The notes beneath the pieces were generated by a model that saw only the letters and a list, made by a program, of their open reading frames with translations, made no database searches and was not told the DNA's origin. The translations under genes were made by a program, and so were the position numbers. Source: UBA6623 sp965226435 (GTDB taxonomy: Bacteria > Acidobacteriota > Terriglobia > Bryobacterales > UBA6623). Taken from it: a DNA stretch of 64,000 bases. How positions within the stretch are numbered: the first letter of the stretch is position 1; each line of letters begins with the position of its first letter. Location: positions 252,183 to 316,182 of the forward strand of contig CBDDCY010000006.1 in assembly GCA_965226435.1 (NCBI GenBank), given 5' to 3'. Of this stretch, positions 10,501 through 16,410 are shown piece after piece.

Positions 10501-11815
10501 CGTCGACGAAGAGCCGACGCTGGAAGAACTGCTGCAGTGGAATTACAGCTTCAGCTATCGACAGCAGCGCGTCAGCCAAGACGAGGTTTGGGCGCAAGTC
10601 GAATACAACAACATTCCCCAAACGAAAATTCGAAAGGCGCTACAGGGCGTGACGGACGAGGAACGTCCGCTTCCTCTGTGTCTGTTTGAAGCGTTGGCTC
10701 GGTTCAGCGCCGAGTATAGTGCGATCGCTTCGCATTTCGACGCCGTTGTTGAAGCCGCCGAGAGCGGTGGGGATGAGAAGATCGCGCAAGCGGTGATCCG
10801 CCGCTTCACGGAGTTGGTCAAGGGCGTCGCGCTGCTGTGGTCTCAGCCTCTCTGTAAAACGGAACAGGCCGACGCGGATGTACCGGAACCGGTCATCAAT
10901 GTCTACCGGATCACGGAGCATGACCAGCAAGAAGAAATCGTCGTACGGCGCTATCAGAGGAAAGAGGCGGGGGGTTGGCCGGAATGGCCCAAGATCGCCG
11001 GATTCCGGCAATGTGAAGAGCCGGGGCCGGCCCTCTCTGACCGCGTCGGAGAGTATCAGGAGGCGACCTACTGCAAGACTTCGGACCCGGATGGGGACTG
11101 TCTTCCCGATGCGACATCGGACGAAGACGACGCGCTGCGGCACCGCAAACTCTGCTTCACGGGCGAGAACAATGTCTTGAGTCGCCAGAACGGAATCGCA
11201 CGCATCCGACTGGTGCGCAACATGGACCTGGTTCCCAATTGCGAGACGAACCCCGACTTCATCTACGGAACGCCGAACATCAGCTTTCCGAATACGTTGA
11301 CACCGTATCTCGAATACGCCAAGCCCTTTTCGATTGACGACAATATACGATTTCCGGGGACGGATCTAGCGACGAAACTCGCCGGTTTCTTCAAGAAACT
11401 GTTTGCCTCGGAGGGAGCCGCCAATCGAGCGGGGGCGCCGCACGCCGGGGGAGGCGGCGCCATACCGCATCTCATCAAGCTTGAAGCTACTTATCAATAT
11501 CCGTTGGCGGCGACGGCCGGCGAAGCGCTCAACACGCGGCTTCCCTTGCGTCTGATCGACGGCTATTCGTTTAACGCCGAAGACGCGACGCTCGGTGACG
11601 GAACGTTTGTCAGCGAGTTGGCGCGCAGCCTGGCGACATGGTACCGCGGCAGCCGTCCGGCGACGGATCAGGCCAAGTTGAGTTTCGACCTGACGGTCTT
11701 CGTGAACTTCGATACGAAATCAAGGAAGCTGCCGCTGTTTCGCTTGATGCAGGTCCAGTTGAGCGTTGAATCGTCGGATTCGTGGTGGGGCCCGGCCGCG
11801 CCGGTTGAGGAGTAG
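4577..11815 (+). CDS. giant beta-rich protein of 2412 aa, unknown function
   Basis: One uninterrupted 7.2-kb frame starting at ATG 4577. No N-terminal signal peptide is visible. Roughly residues 1-540 consist of repeated amphipathic strands, with a glycine-rich turn (FPFIGGGGFYFG, about residues 341-352) and runs such as KATLTVRAEASASITFETR. This layout is reminiscent of large bacterial DUF6603-type proteins, but I cannot verify that. The remaining 1850 residues are mixed, acidic, with scattered cysteines and no catalytic motif I recognise. The C-terminus returns to a strand-rich pattern. Upstream genes share this composition; three putative peptidases follow on the same strand. A scaffold, surface or transport-groove role would be speculation. 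Confidence 0.8.
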   Translation: MSSNNEIIVRDESGSAWKIMLAGRTTVAYGSGFDIYVSLHLGGSVTVIKLSTKDPIDPNQPGGTISVKDIVGYVAEQFGFQIPDFASSKNPLVRIWDTIYSAQFVPTLEVSPSASNRYIKGNLDLEDPLKIPIIEIELKGVYVSYAKKEFDFGINVTINGREQTLIYPFPTPPPETPAFKLNYLGVGQRVRIPDVDKMDHVAEVIARLREDLLDEGGGEVLTKLGQYYQPESQWLFGTSLEIRNLLDLQIVFNDPVFYGLAIGLSKKPLDGLKFEILYKKISEDVGLYYLDLTLPIQYRQIDLAQVSITLPSIAIWIYTNGDFKVSIGWPLGERSITVQVFPFIGGGGFYFGKLSSATAPDMPTDANYAPILVFGLALRLGVGKEFNKGILVASVSVTLYGIFEGRLAWIDRSETTVKRVPRVGARPTNGVPALRETARAEIGSIPDYFKFQATVGLVGLIQGAVDFSIIKATLTVRAEASASITFETRKDTEIVLNANVSIRLRVEIGGFKIFGKRVSITITLTFKADLTQRFVIKNDSTAAQLAAAVKPIAALPWGKRSTSAVKNGTIHLYFVPQVTVAGGVPQFIAGLTIPTEPAGGGKIEDSDFGKLVNAVSGWVIEGYSTVRGIEGDARRELFDYDDLEHLGDCLHAGGALNSRTRQASPLTYDAIIENLRNDFDDFVLAASPPDDSTTCAAPEQQAVFPIFAELTLAALGREAVNFRVKNPKDETYRQRLGDYYDELLVAFAGPDSAALLDVPETELPSMAMLLFEDYFGLIANAVQKAVQDRVLPPGALAGDARPRRISFAQALGEIDYNQIAGAASRFMQYGMRPPAGPIPAEKADWPGLELDAIYSMTGQQFPITLPPDPLPYVVALQVHESAAEWLKADANCPPTFVTDSGSRAAYTALAAIDVAPDFLSLTPQAPLAETPQQFVLKNITPWEDPKGVEPSPILSLSQPLTQEIAANGTLELGVYGKPPPTSGMRLPEALPYRRAVRIDLTLTRVTRHADGEVSREGEAMIFVPHTYQVGGAEEKNRKLLDELLKNSEQLGGIEDISLLYPVGGDKPGMASDSLDLNKVLLIKTNLSTESNPPMAGAENERDPVYARLTPEERDKFLRLLWECSIVNSGGFYLYYETEDGGDLPIDDLFDEGDSTPSSVLVTFPGGENTLYPFNNVIVMDPMSGEREESDNSITYYAYPTGRFDYDAAVPAGCVSFEVIRKNPNAQYTTPASLENTPHGSTGLTRRQVVETLEANGIGKDDARFDAMLAETEDLKIQVENLFNLLQFQINASGNEVQGFEQSIWSLPMGPGRDDQDPEALAAFEAAEEPDWTYAQSPAVYRFAKQNTELSRYGGVGSDLSVTLRVLDIFGNLIGPDENNAVLEFGKLLYHDRLLGIEEWPGSSIEYTAAKHDPGAQFTVEIAFDPSAVLPDGGNSPGFGDQAADALVVYNRVHDQLNDPNTQLEFGTTLAPGTTFAIDKGPLTAYVNEIRNFLESVSEGGSRFATEAPTVQCEFVITDEMLAAQEADIFPVDLWILFWRTRYVDEETTKKNPRAKQVLIEVPPHVPRQPTFDDADLAARAGVAGDDETSRLSAFAKQFEEAFSGLRVALGAATPTQRPRQLAGPAGEDGGRRWAASEQADDDVNIFAVRLGPEGIHITPDPKQRFYFAPKPLSTSLLSDDFVVREYKSDWNGDPCGGGPECDFTEISTTFSNVDLDVWALEFLGAFDSFLEPEMSLPVAQLNAAKYAELMGYKEDIAEAIRESLTPVLEDADCPPPSAAQLDQAKDVFYQRLLVTLSSAYQVNSVSQIPVQVTVPHYNPNSPYETKLYGNVSAPAPPPGTDRTGDGQPHATFSTSKVKLGPLGASAIGTETFDQVLTFLFSSADPIKKRSFQSDLLYHLSFIETEIPKAEDPAEKPGYLPSSWLKFVLTSDKGEPDTFFDVALGDFDIPIPLRQYPILPSLSEQSVAASYKPGGNVDEEPTLEELLQWNYSFSYRQQRVSQDEVWAQVEYNNIPQTKIRKALQGVTDEERPLPLCLFEALARFSAEYSAIASHFDAVVEAAESGGDEKIAQAVIRRFTELVKGVALLWSQPLCKTEQADADVPEPVINVYRITEHDQQEEIVVRRYQRKEAGGWPEWPKIAGFRQCEEPGPALSDRVGEYQEATYCKTSDPDGDCLPDATSDEDDALRHRKLCFTGENNVLSRQNGIARIRLVRNMDLVPNCETNPDFIYGTPNISFPNTLTPYLEYAKPFSIDDNIRFPGTDLATKLAGFFKKLFASEGAANRAGAPHAGGGGAIPHLIKLEATYQYPLAATAGEALNTRLPLRLIDGYSFNAEDATLGDGTFVSELARSLATWYRGSRPATDQAKLSFDLTVFVNFDTKSRKLPLFRLMQVQLSVESSDSWWGPAAPVEE

Positions 11816-11887
11816 AGGGCGGGGTGGAATCGGGAGCACTTACGAAAGTTTTGGCCAACATAACAAGAACAAGAGAGAGGGACACTT

Positions 11888-12742
11888 ATGCGAATTACAA
11901 TTGATATGTTTTCAGGTCGGTCTAACCCAAGTTGGCTGTTGGTCGGCGACGAGTTGGAAAGCTTCAGAGCGGAGCTGACGCGGGCGATTCACGCGACCGA
12001 AGCAAGGACGGGTCCGGTCCGACTGGGCTTCCGCGGCGTAATCTTGGAGGCCACCGGGGAAGAGGAGGACCTGGGTTTCGGATTTAGGGGACGGAAGGTC
12101 GTTCTGGTTGATCGTCGCGGCCCGATCGACGAGTTGGAAGTGGCGTTGGTGAACCGGCTGCTGGAAACCGCGGGCGGTGCTCTGCCGGGAGGAATGGCGG
12201 AAAGAATTTCGGAGCGGACGCAGAGGTTTCGCCGGGGAAATGATCGAAAGTCCGCGCGAACGGCCGCCGAACCGACCGCGGAACCCGACCTCCCCGACGC
12301 GTGCGAGCGGGTTCTGCTTGCCTACAATCCCGATTGGTGGAATAACCCGATTCGCGTGGACGACAACAATTGCTACAACTACGCGACGAACTGTGGGAAT
12401 GATACATTCGCCCAACCCGGACGGCAGTCGGGCCAAGAATACACTCAGTTTACGTGCGACAACGTTGGTCCGGCCGCTGTGCGGGACGGCCTGCGCGACA
12501 ACTGCAATGAGCAGCAATATAGCGTCGCGCTCGTGATGACACCGGCGGGCGATCCCGACCCCGACTATCACTGGTATCGACAACAACTGGGCAATTTTTG
12601 GGGACACAAGCCGGGTGAAACGGATGTTACGGATCTCGACGATTCGGGGCAGGTCATCATCGATCCTCAGACCGCCGATCGTGGGGACTACACGATCTTT
12701 TGCGGCTATATGTGGTCAGGGGTCGGTCTGGTGGTGTCGTAA
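11888..12742 (+). CDS. putative cysteine-peptidase-like protein, 284 aa, with FSGRxNPxW domain
   Basis: It starts at ATG 11888 behind AGAGAGGG, 72 bp after the giant gene. Residues 1-90 begin with an MFSGRSNPSW motif that I have seen in uncharacterised bacterial proteins. Residues about 110-140 are a charged linker. The C-terminal part holds NNCYNYATN (Cys162), DYHWYRQ (His228) and a downstream Asp-rich stretch (LDDSGQVIIDP, about 248-258). A Cys-His-Asp order with Cys at the start of a helix-like segment suggests an NlpC/P60 or papain-like fold. That is inference from motif spacing, not a family match. There is no signal peptide. Processing of the giant neighbour is a possible but untested role. 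Confidence 0.6.
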   Translation: MRITIDMFSGRSNPSWLLVGDELESFRAELTRAIHATEARTGPVRLGFRGVILEATGEEEDLGFGFRGRKVVLVDRRGPIDELEVALVNRLLETAGGALPGGMAERISERTQRFRRGNDRKSARTAAEPTAEPDLPDACERVLLAYNPDWWNNPIRVDDNNCYNYATNCGNDTFAQPGRQSGQEYTQFTCDNVGPAAVRDGLRDNCNEQQYSVALVMTPAGDPDPDYHWYRQQLGNFWGHKPGETDVTDLDDSGQVIIDPQTADRGDYTIFCGYMWSGVGLVVS

Positions 12743-12885
12743 GTCGCCGATTCGCAACGACGCCGTTTGGTTGGGCAAGCCGCCTTGGTCTTGCTCGATG
12801 TTGGCGGCCGGCGGTCGCCGAGGCTCGGGCCGGGTGAAACGGAAGTAACGTGTGACGGAAAGTGAAGTGGTGATGGAGAAACAAC

Positions 12886-13695
12886 ATGATGGGAGATAAA
12901 ATCCGCCGGGCCGTGCTCTGGTTTTCTTGTTTGTTGCTTGTAGGATGTGGTTCGCAAGCGCCTGAGGCAGTACCGAAGACCGCGGAAAACGTCGAGCCGA
13001 TGCCGCAGGAGATTTGCGGCGACGCGGACACACGCGTGCCGAGCGATTACGGCGCCGTGGGCCGGATCATGCCGAATGAGGGAGACGTGCCCTGTACGGG
13101 ATTCATTCTCCACAATGGAAGACTGGCGACCGCGGGTCATTGCGTCGACGACGGAGGTCTCCAGTACGTGGGATTCAATGTGCCTGCCTCGCAGGACGAT
13201 GGGACGATGGTTCCGGTGGCGGCCCGGGACCGCTACAACGTCATTCAGGACTCGATCGTCTACGAAAACAACAAGGGTGATCACCACGACCCCGCCGATT
13301 GGGCGCTATTCCGTGTCCAGCCAAACGCCGTCACCGATCAGATGCCGCTGGAGGCGCAGGGGGCGTCGTTCCAAATCACGCAAGATCCGCCCCATGTCGG
13401 CGACACCGTGATTGTCATCGGGTACGGGCGCGACAATCCTCGGCCGACTCGGAACTACGTCCAACAAGAGGCGCGGGGACCTGTCACGGAAATTGAGAAC
13501 GAGGAGGCCGCCGATGTGGTGATTGAATATCGCGCGGACACGATGTCGGGATGCTCGGGTGGGCCGGTCGTTCGCGACAACGCGCCGGGAACGGCCATCG
13601 CGATCCACATGGCGGGTACGTGCCGGGTTCCGCACGTCGAGGCCAATGCGGGCCAATCTTTCGCCACGGCCCAACTGTGGGCCGCGGCGAATTGA
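12886..13695 (+). CDS. trypsin-like serine peptidase lipoprotein
   Basis: A 269-residue S1-type peptidase. Residues 7-21 form a lipoprotein signal ending LLLVGCGS, with Cys21 as the lipidated residue. The mature enzyme is therefore expected to be anchored to a membrane on the periplasmic or outer side. The catalytic triad is visible as His85 (TAGHC), Asp138 (DPADWAL) and Ser224 (GCSGGPV). Cysteines at 70 and 86 bracket the His loop as in trypsins. It is the fifth gene after the insertion sequence on the same strand and precedes a second serine peptidase. Whether it acts on the giant protein, protects the cell or serves nutrition cannot be read from sequence. Confidence 0.85.
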   Translation: MMGDKIRRAVLWFSCLLLVGCGSQAPEAVPKTAENVEPMPQEICGDADTRVPSDYGAVGRIMPNEGDVPCTGFILHNGRLATAGHCVDDGGLQYVGFNVPASQDDGTMVPVAARDRYNVIQDSIVYENNKGDHHDPADWALFRVQPNAVTDQMPLEAQGASFQITQDPPHVGDTVIVIGYGRDNPRPTRNYVQQEARGPVTEIENEEAADVVIEYRADTMSGCSGGPVVRDNAPGTAIAIHMAGTCRVPHVEANAGQSFATAQLWAAAN

Positions 13696-13741
13696 TTGTC
13701 GGGAATCGTCCATTGGAATTTACTTCAGTAGAGGTGAGAAC

Positions 13742-14494
13742 GTGAAACCCCAAAGAGCCATGAAGCCCAAGAAAACCGGCCCAATTTGGCCAACGCTAAT
13801 ATTCCACGAATACCCGCGAACACAGGTTGATGATCCGGAAAACAGCGCATTTCGGCCCGTGGGGTACTTGATGTTGCAGGACGGGGACGGCACCCTGACG
13901 GTCGGTACGGGAACTATGATTAGTCCGCAGTGCATTCTCACGGCGGCGCACAACTTGTGGTGGGACGCCCAGAACAGGTACATCGACGCTCTGCGGTTCA
14001 TTCCCTCCAGGAGCGGGGCGCAAGAGCCGTTCGGATCGGTGTTGGTCCCGGACAATGACGACTTCTGGGTGCCCGACGAATGGAAAGACAAGGATCAACC
14101 GTTTGGCGACCGCCAGAAGTACGACTACGGCACCATCCGCTTGGAGGCGGCCCTCGAAGGCCCGGGAGTACTCGATATGAAGGCCGCCACGGAAGCAGAA
14201 TTGCAAGCCGCTGCGTGCTCGGTCACGGGCTACCCGGGCGATAAACCCGAGGGCACGATGTGGACGGCCGAGGGCCAACTCCAAGACATTGACGACCACA
14301 ATAGCAGCTATCGAATGGATACGGCGGACGGTGAAAGTGGCGGTCCGGTGACCGCGGTTTTCGACGGCGCGGCCGCTATCGTGGGCGTGCACAGCGGCGC
14401 CAATAACCAAAACCCGGCGAATGCGACGGCGAACTTGGCGGTGCGCCTCAACGAGGGGGTCATCGCCAGGATCCAGCAGCAGATAGCGAATTAA
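13742..14494 (+). CDS. V8/trypsin-like serine peptidase, 250 aa
   Basis: I chose GTG 13742 because AGAGGTG precedes it. The frame extends further upstream only through sequence that overlaps the previous peptidase. ATG 13760 is an alternative. The triad is His70 (LTAAHN), Asp128 (KYDYGTI) and Ser199 (GESGGPV), the pattern of glutamyl-endopeptidase-like S1B enzymes. No signal peptide or lipobox is present, unlike the preceding lipoprotein peptidase. It may be cytoplasmic or exported by another route. It is the last gene of the same-strand series beginning at the left edge. It is followed by 390 bp of repeats. Confidence 0.83.
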   Translation: MKPQRAMKPKKTGPIWPTLIFHEYPRTQVDDPENSAFRPVGYLMLQDGDGTLTVGTGTMISPQCILTAAHNLWWDAQNRYIDALRFIPSRSGAQEPFGSVLVPDNDDFWVPDEWKDKDQPFGDRQKYDYGTIRLEAALEGPGVLDMKAATEAELQAAACSVTGYPGDKPEGTMWTAEGQLQDIDDHNSSYRMDTADGESGGPVTAVFDGAAAIVGVHSGANNQNPANATANLAVRLNEGVIARIQQQIAN

Positions 14495-14630
14495 CCAATC
14501 CAGACGTCATCGTCGCCCTCGGGAGTCGAACCTGTTCTTCGCCAAGACTCCATAGCCGATCGCCGTCGAACCACAGGGGACGCACCGGGTTGAAGGGGAC
14601 CGTCATTAAATTTGTAGCTGTCCAATGCTT

Positions 14631-14700
14631 CTAGTGCCACGACCGCTTGAAAAGGTTTGTTTGGCTGCAAAGCACTATTCTTGAGTGACCGCATCGCGTG
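14631..14700 (+). repeat. truncated copy of the CTAG-ended repeat
   Basis: It begins CTAGTGCCACGACCGC and matches the first 70 bases of the copies at 49330-49488 and 51306-51477. It breaks off within the internal hairpin, after GCATCGCGTG. The second half of that hairpin is absent and the 101-bp element starts six bases later. The shared part is seen directly; that the later element caused the truncation is inferred from position. Confidence 0.8.
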
Positions 14701-14705
14701 GGGGG

Positions 14706-14806
14706 CTGTGAAAAAATGGGGGACAGTCCACTTCGCGCCAGGATAACTTGTAGATCTTATGGAACTTATTCGTCTGGCGCTCGGTACAGTCCCCAATTTT
14801 TCACAG
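14706..14806. repeat. 101-bp palindromic MITE/REP-like element, copy 1
   Basis: It runs from CTGTGAAAAAATGGGGGACA to its near-inverse ending CCCCAATTTTTCACAG. A second copy of the same 101-bp length lies at 45573-45673, with identical ends of over 30 bases and a diverged centre. Inverted ends, small size and intergenic placement suggest a non-autonomous element or a REP-type palindrome of the kind moved by RAYT transposases. No such transposase is in the window. Confidence 0.8.
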
Positions 14807-14883
14807 AAAAGCGGAATGACGACGGCCCGTTGAAGAGGGGGCGGCCATCAAGGTGAATCACTACATACTTTCGGCTTTTTCTA

Positions 14884-16083
14884 TCACAAAGTGATGACCC
14901 TTTTTTCACGCATCGCCTTGTTTGCCCAATGAGAGGTTGCGGCCGCTTCGACGCCGGCACGGATGTACGCGTTGGGCGCCTTGCGGTTGCGAACGCACTC
15001 CAGCCAATTCCCCACGTTGTCGAGAGTTCCGGTGCCGTCGACCCTTTCGATGGTCGAAGTGTCCTCGCTGCGGGCGAAGTGGTGGATCGGTTCCGGCAGG
15101 CTTACCGCCTCAAACGGTTTCGCGCCTTCTTCGTAAACGTCGTAACCAAGGCGAGTGAGCGTCATCATGGCCTTGTCGCCGCGAAACACGATCCCGCCGC
15201 CCAACAACCCAAACATCATGTTGCCCTCGTAGGCCGCGGTGTAGCCCTCGGGAAAAAGCATCGTCGCGGTGACGGTGTCGGGCGCCTCCAACCAGTCTTG
15301 AGTGTAGGTGGTGCCGGCGGCGTGGACTTCGTGCGGGCGCGGGCTCTTCATGTACCACTGAATCACATCGATCCAGTGCGTCATCAGGTCGGTGAAGCTG
15401 CCGCCCCCGAAGTCCCAGAAAAAGCGCCAGAAGCGAAACCGTATCTTGTCGAAGGGCTGCTTCGGCGCCGAGCCCAGCCACTGCTCCCAATCCAATCGGC
15501 TAAGATCGACTTCTTCCGCTCGGCGCGCCCCGAACCTCGAGTAGTTCTGCGACCAGTGACAGCGGACGAAAGTGATCTTGCCCAGCACACCCTCGTCGAT
15601 CAGCTGCTTGGCTTCGATGAAATGTTTCCAGCTCCGCTGTTGCGTTCCGGTCGCGACGACTTGGCTCGAATCTTCAACGACCTTGACGAGTCGGTCCCCT
15701 TCGGAAAGATCATGGGTCACCGGCTTTTCGACATAGACGTCCTTGCCCGCGGCGACGGCTTCGATCGTCATCGGAGCATGCCAGTGGTCGGGAGTGCCGA
15801 TCACGACGGCGTCAATGTCTTTGCTCGCGAGAACGTCGCGGTAGTCCTTAAACACCTTCGCGGTGGAGCCGAACTGTTCCGCTGCTTGCTCGCGCCGCGG
15901 GACATAGACATCGGAGACGCCTCTTACCTCGGCACCGTCGATCTTTGGGACGTAGGCCGTTACGCCCCGTCCGCGTCCACCGCAGCCGATCAGAGCGACG
16001 CCGATGCGGTCGTTAGCTCCGAGAACGCGTTGGGACGCCAGGGCCGTCATTGCGCCGGCTCGAAGAAAATCTCGTCGTTGCAT
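14884..16083 (-). CDS. Tat-exported Gfo/Idh/MocA-family oxidoreductase
   Basis: A 399-residue NAD(P)-dependent oxidoreductase of the Gfo/Idh/MocA family, likely acting on a sugar or sugar derivative outside the cytoplasm. The N-terminus RRDFLRAGAMTALASQRVLG is a twin-arginine signal. The Rossmann motif IGCGGRGRG follows, then the family's EKP motif (YVEKPVTHD) with its conserved Lys. The substrate-domain motif GGGSFTDLMTHWIDV contains the His commonly placed at the active site. Length is normal. Such exported members are frequent in Acidobacteriota and Planctomycetes. The gene stands alone on the minus strand, convergent with the peptidase series, so its substrate cannot be deduced. Confidence 0.9.
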   Translation of the reverse strand: MQRRDFLRAGAMTALASQRVLGANDRIGVALIGCGGRGRGVTAYVPKIDGAEVRGVSDVYVPRREQAAEQFGSTAKVFKDYRDVLASKDIDAVVIGTPDHWHAPMTIEAVAAGKDVYVEKPVTHDLSEGDRLVKVVEDSSQVVATGTQQRSWKHFIEAKQLIDEGVLGKITFVRCHWSQNYSRFGARRAEEVDLSRLDWEQWLGSAPKQPFDKIRFRFWRFFWDFGGGSFTDLMTHWIDVIQWYMKSPRPHEVHAAGTTYTQDWLEAPDTVTATMLFPEGYTAAYEGNMMFGLLGGGIVFRGDKAMMTLTRLGYDVYEEGAKPFEAVSLPEPIHHFARSEDTSTIERVDGTGTLDNVGNWLECVRNRKAPNAYIRAGVEAAATSHWANKAMREKRVITL

Positions 16084-16246
16084 GGATTTTGCCTCCCGGG
16101 AAGGAACGGGACGAATGAACGGCCGTCAACGTTACCTTCGCCGTTGCTGGGTGTGAGTGTACACTCGTTGGTTTGGGAACACAACGGCGGCGGGCCTCGC
16201 GCCGTTTGGGGCTTTGTGTTGAGCCGGTAGGCATACGAACATGGGC

Positions 16247-16272
16247 GGGCAGGTCCGGAGACCTGCCCCACC
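16247..16272. repeat. REP-like palindrome, GGGCAGG...CCTGCCC type
   Basis: A 26-base palindromic repeat built on GGCAGGTCCGGAGACCTGCC. Related copies lie at 55447-55472 and, twice, within 60692-60754, always between genes. It forms a stem of about eight base pairs. Confidence 0.65.
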
Positions 16273-16314
16273 GTGAGACGCCGCGCCCAAGGATGAAGAA
16301 TTTGGAGTTCCAGA

Positions 16315-16353
16315 TGTCGGCACGAATGCCGACACGGCACGCTGAAAGCGTGC
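16315..16353. repeat. pair of adjacent short hairpins, REP-like
   Basis: There are two perfect hairpins in a row. TGTCGGCA/TGCCGACA closes loop CGAA at 16315-16334, and GCACGCT/AGCGTGC closes loop GAA at 16337-16353. They lie in the 327-bp gap between divergent genes, just after the palindrome at 16247. No T-run follows, so they are unlikely to be terminators. They resemble intergenic REP sequences. The rest of the gap shows no gene. Confidence 0.6.
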
Positions 16354-16410
16354 GCCACGTCGGGGGCTTCAACGGCGAGGAGGTTTTGGGCTATTTTCGG
16401 AAGAACGCTT

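Larger units (their letters stand above)
14495..14883. other. intergenic region with two nested small repeats
   Basis: No gene is visible in these 389 bases, which separate the peptidase gene from a convergent oxidoreductase gene. They hold a truncated copy of the CTAG-ended repeat (14631-14700) directly abutted by a 101-bp palindromic element (14706-14806). The apparent short frames here arise from the repeats, because the same peptide strings recur at the other copies. Confidence 0.75.

Noticed and set aside
14491..14796. Short minus-strand frame after the V8-like peptidase
   Set aside because: Its peptide is made of repeat sequence; the same strings (TVPHFFTAP, MRSLKNSALQPNK) recur at the other repeat copies.
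14929..16230. Long open frame of 433 codons on the plus strand
   Set aside because: It is the antisense of the Gfo/Idh/MocA gene, whose Tat signal, Rossmann and EKP motifs are clear; GC-rich codons keep the opposite strand open.
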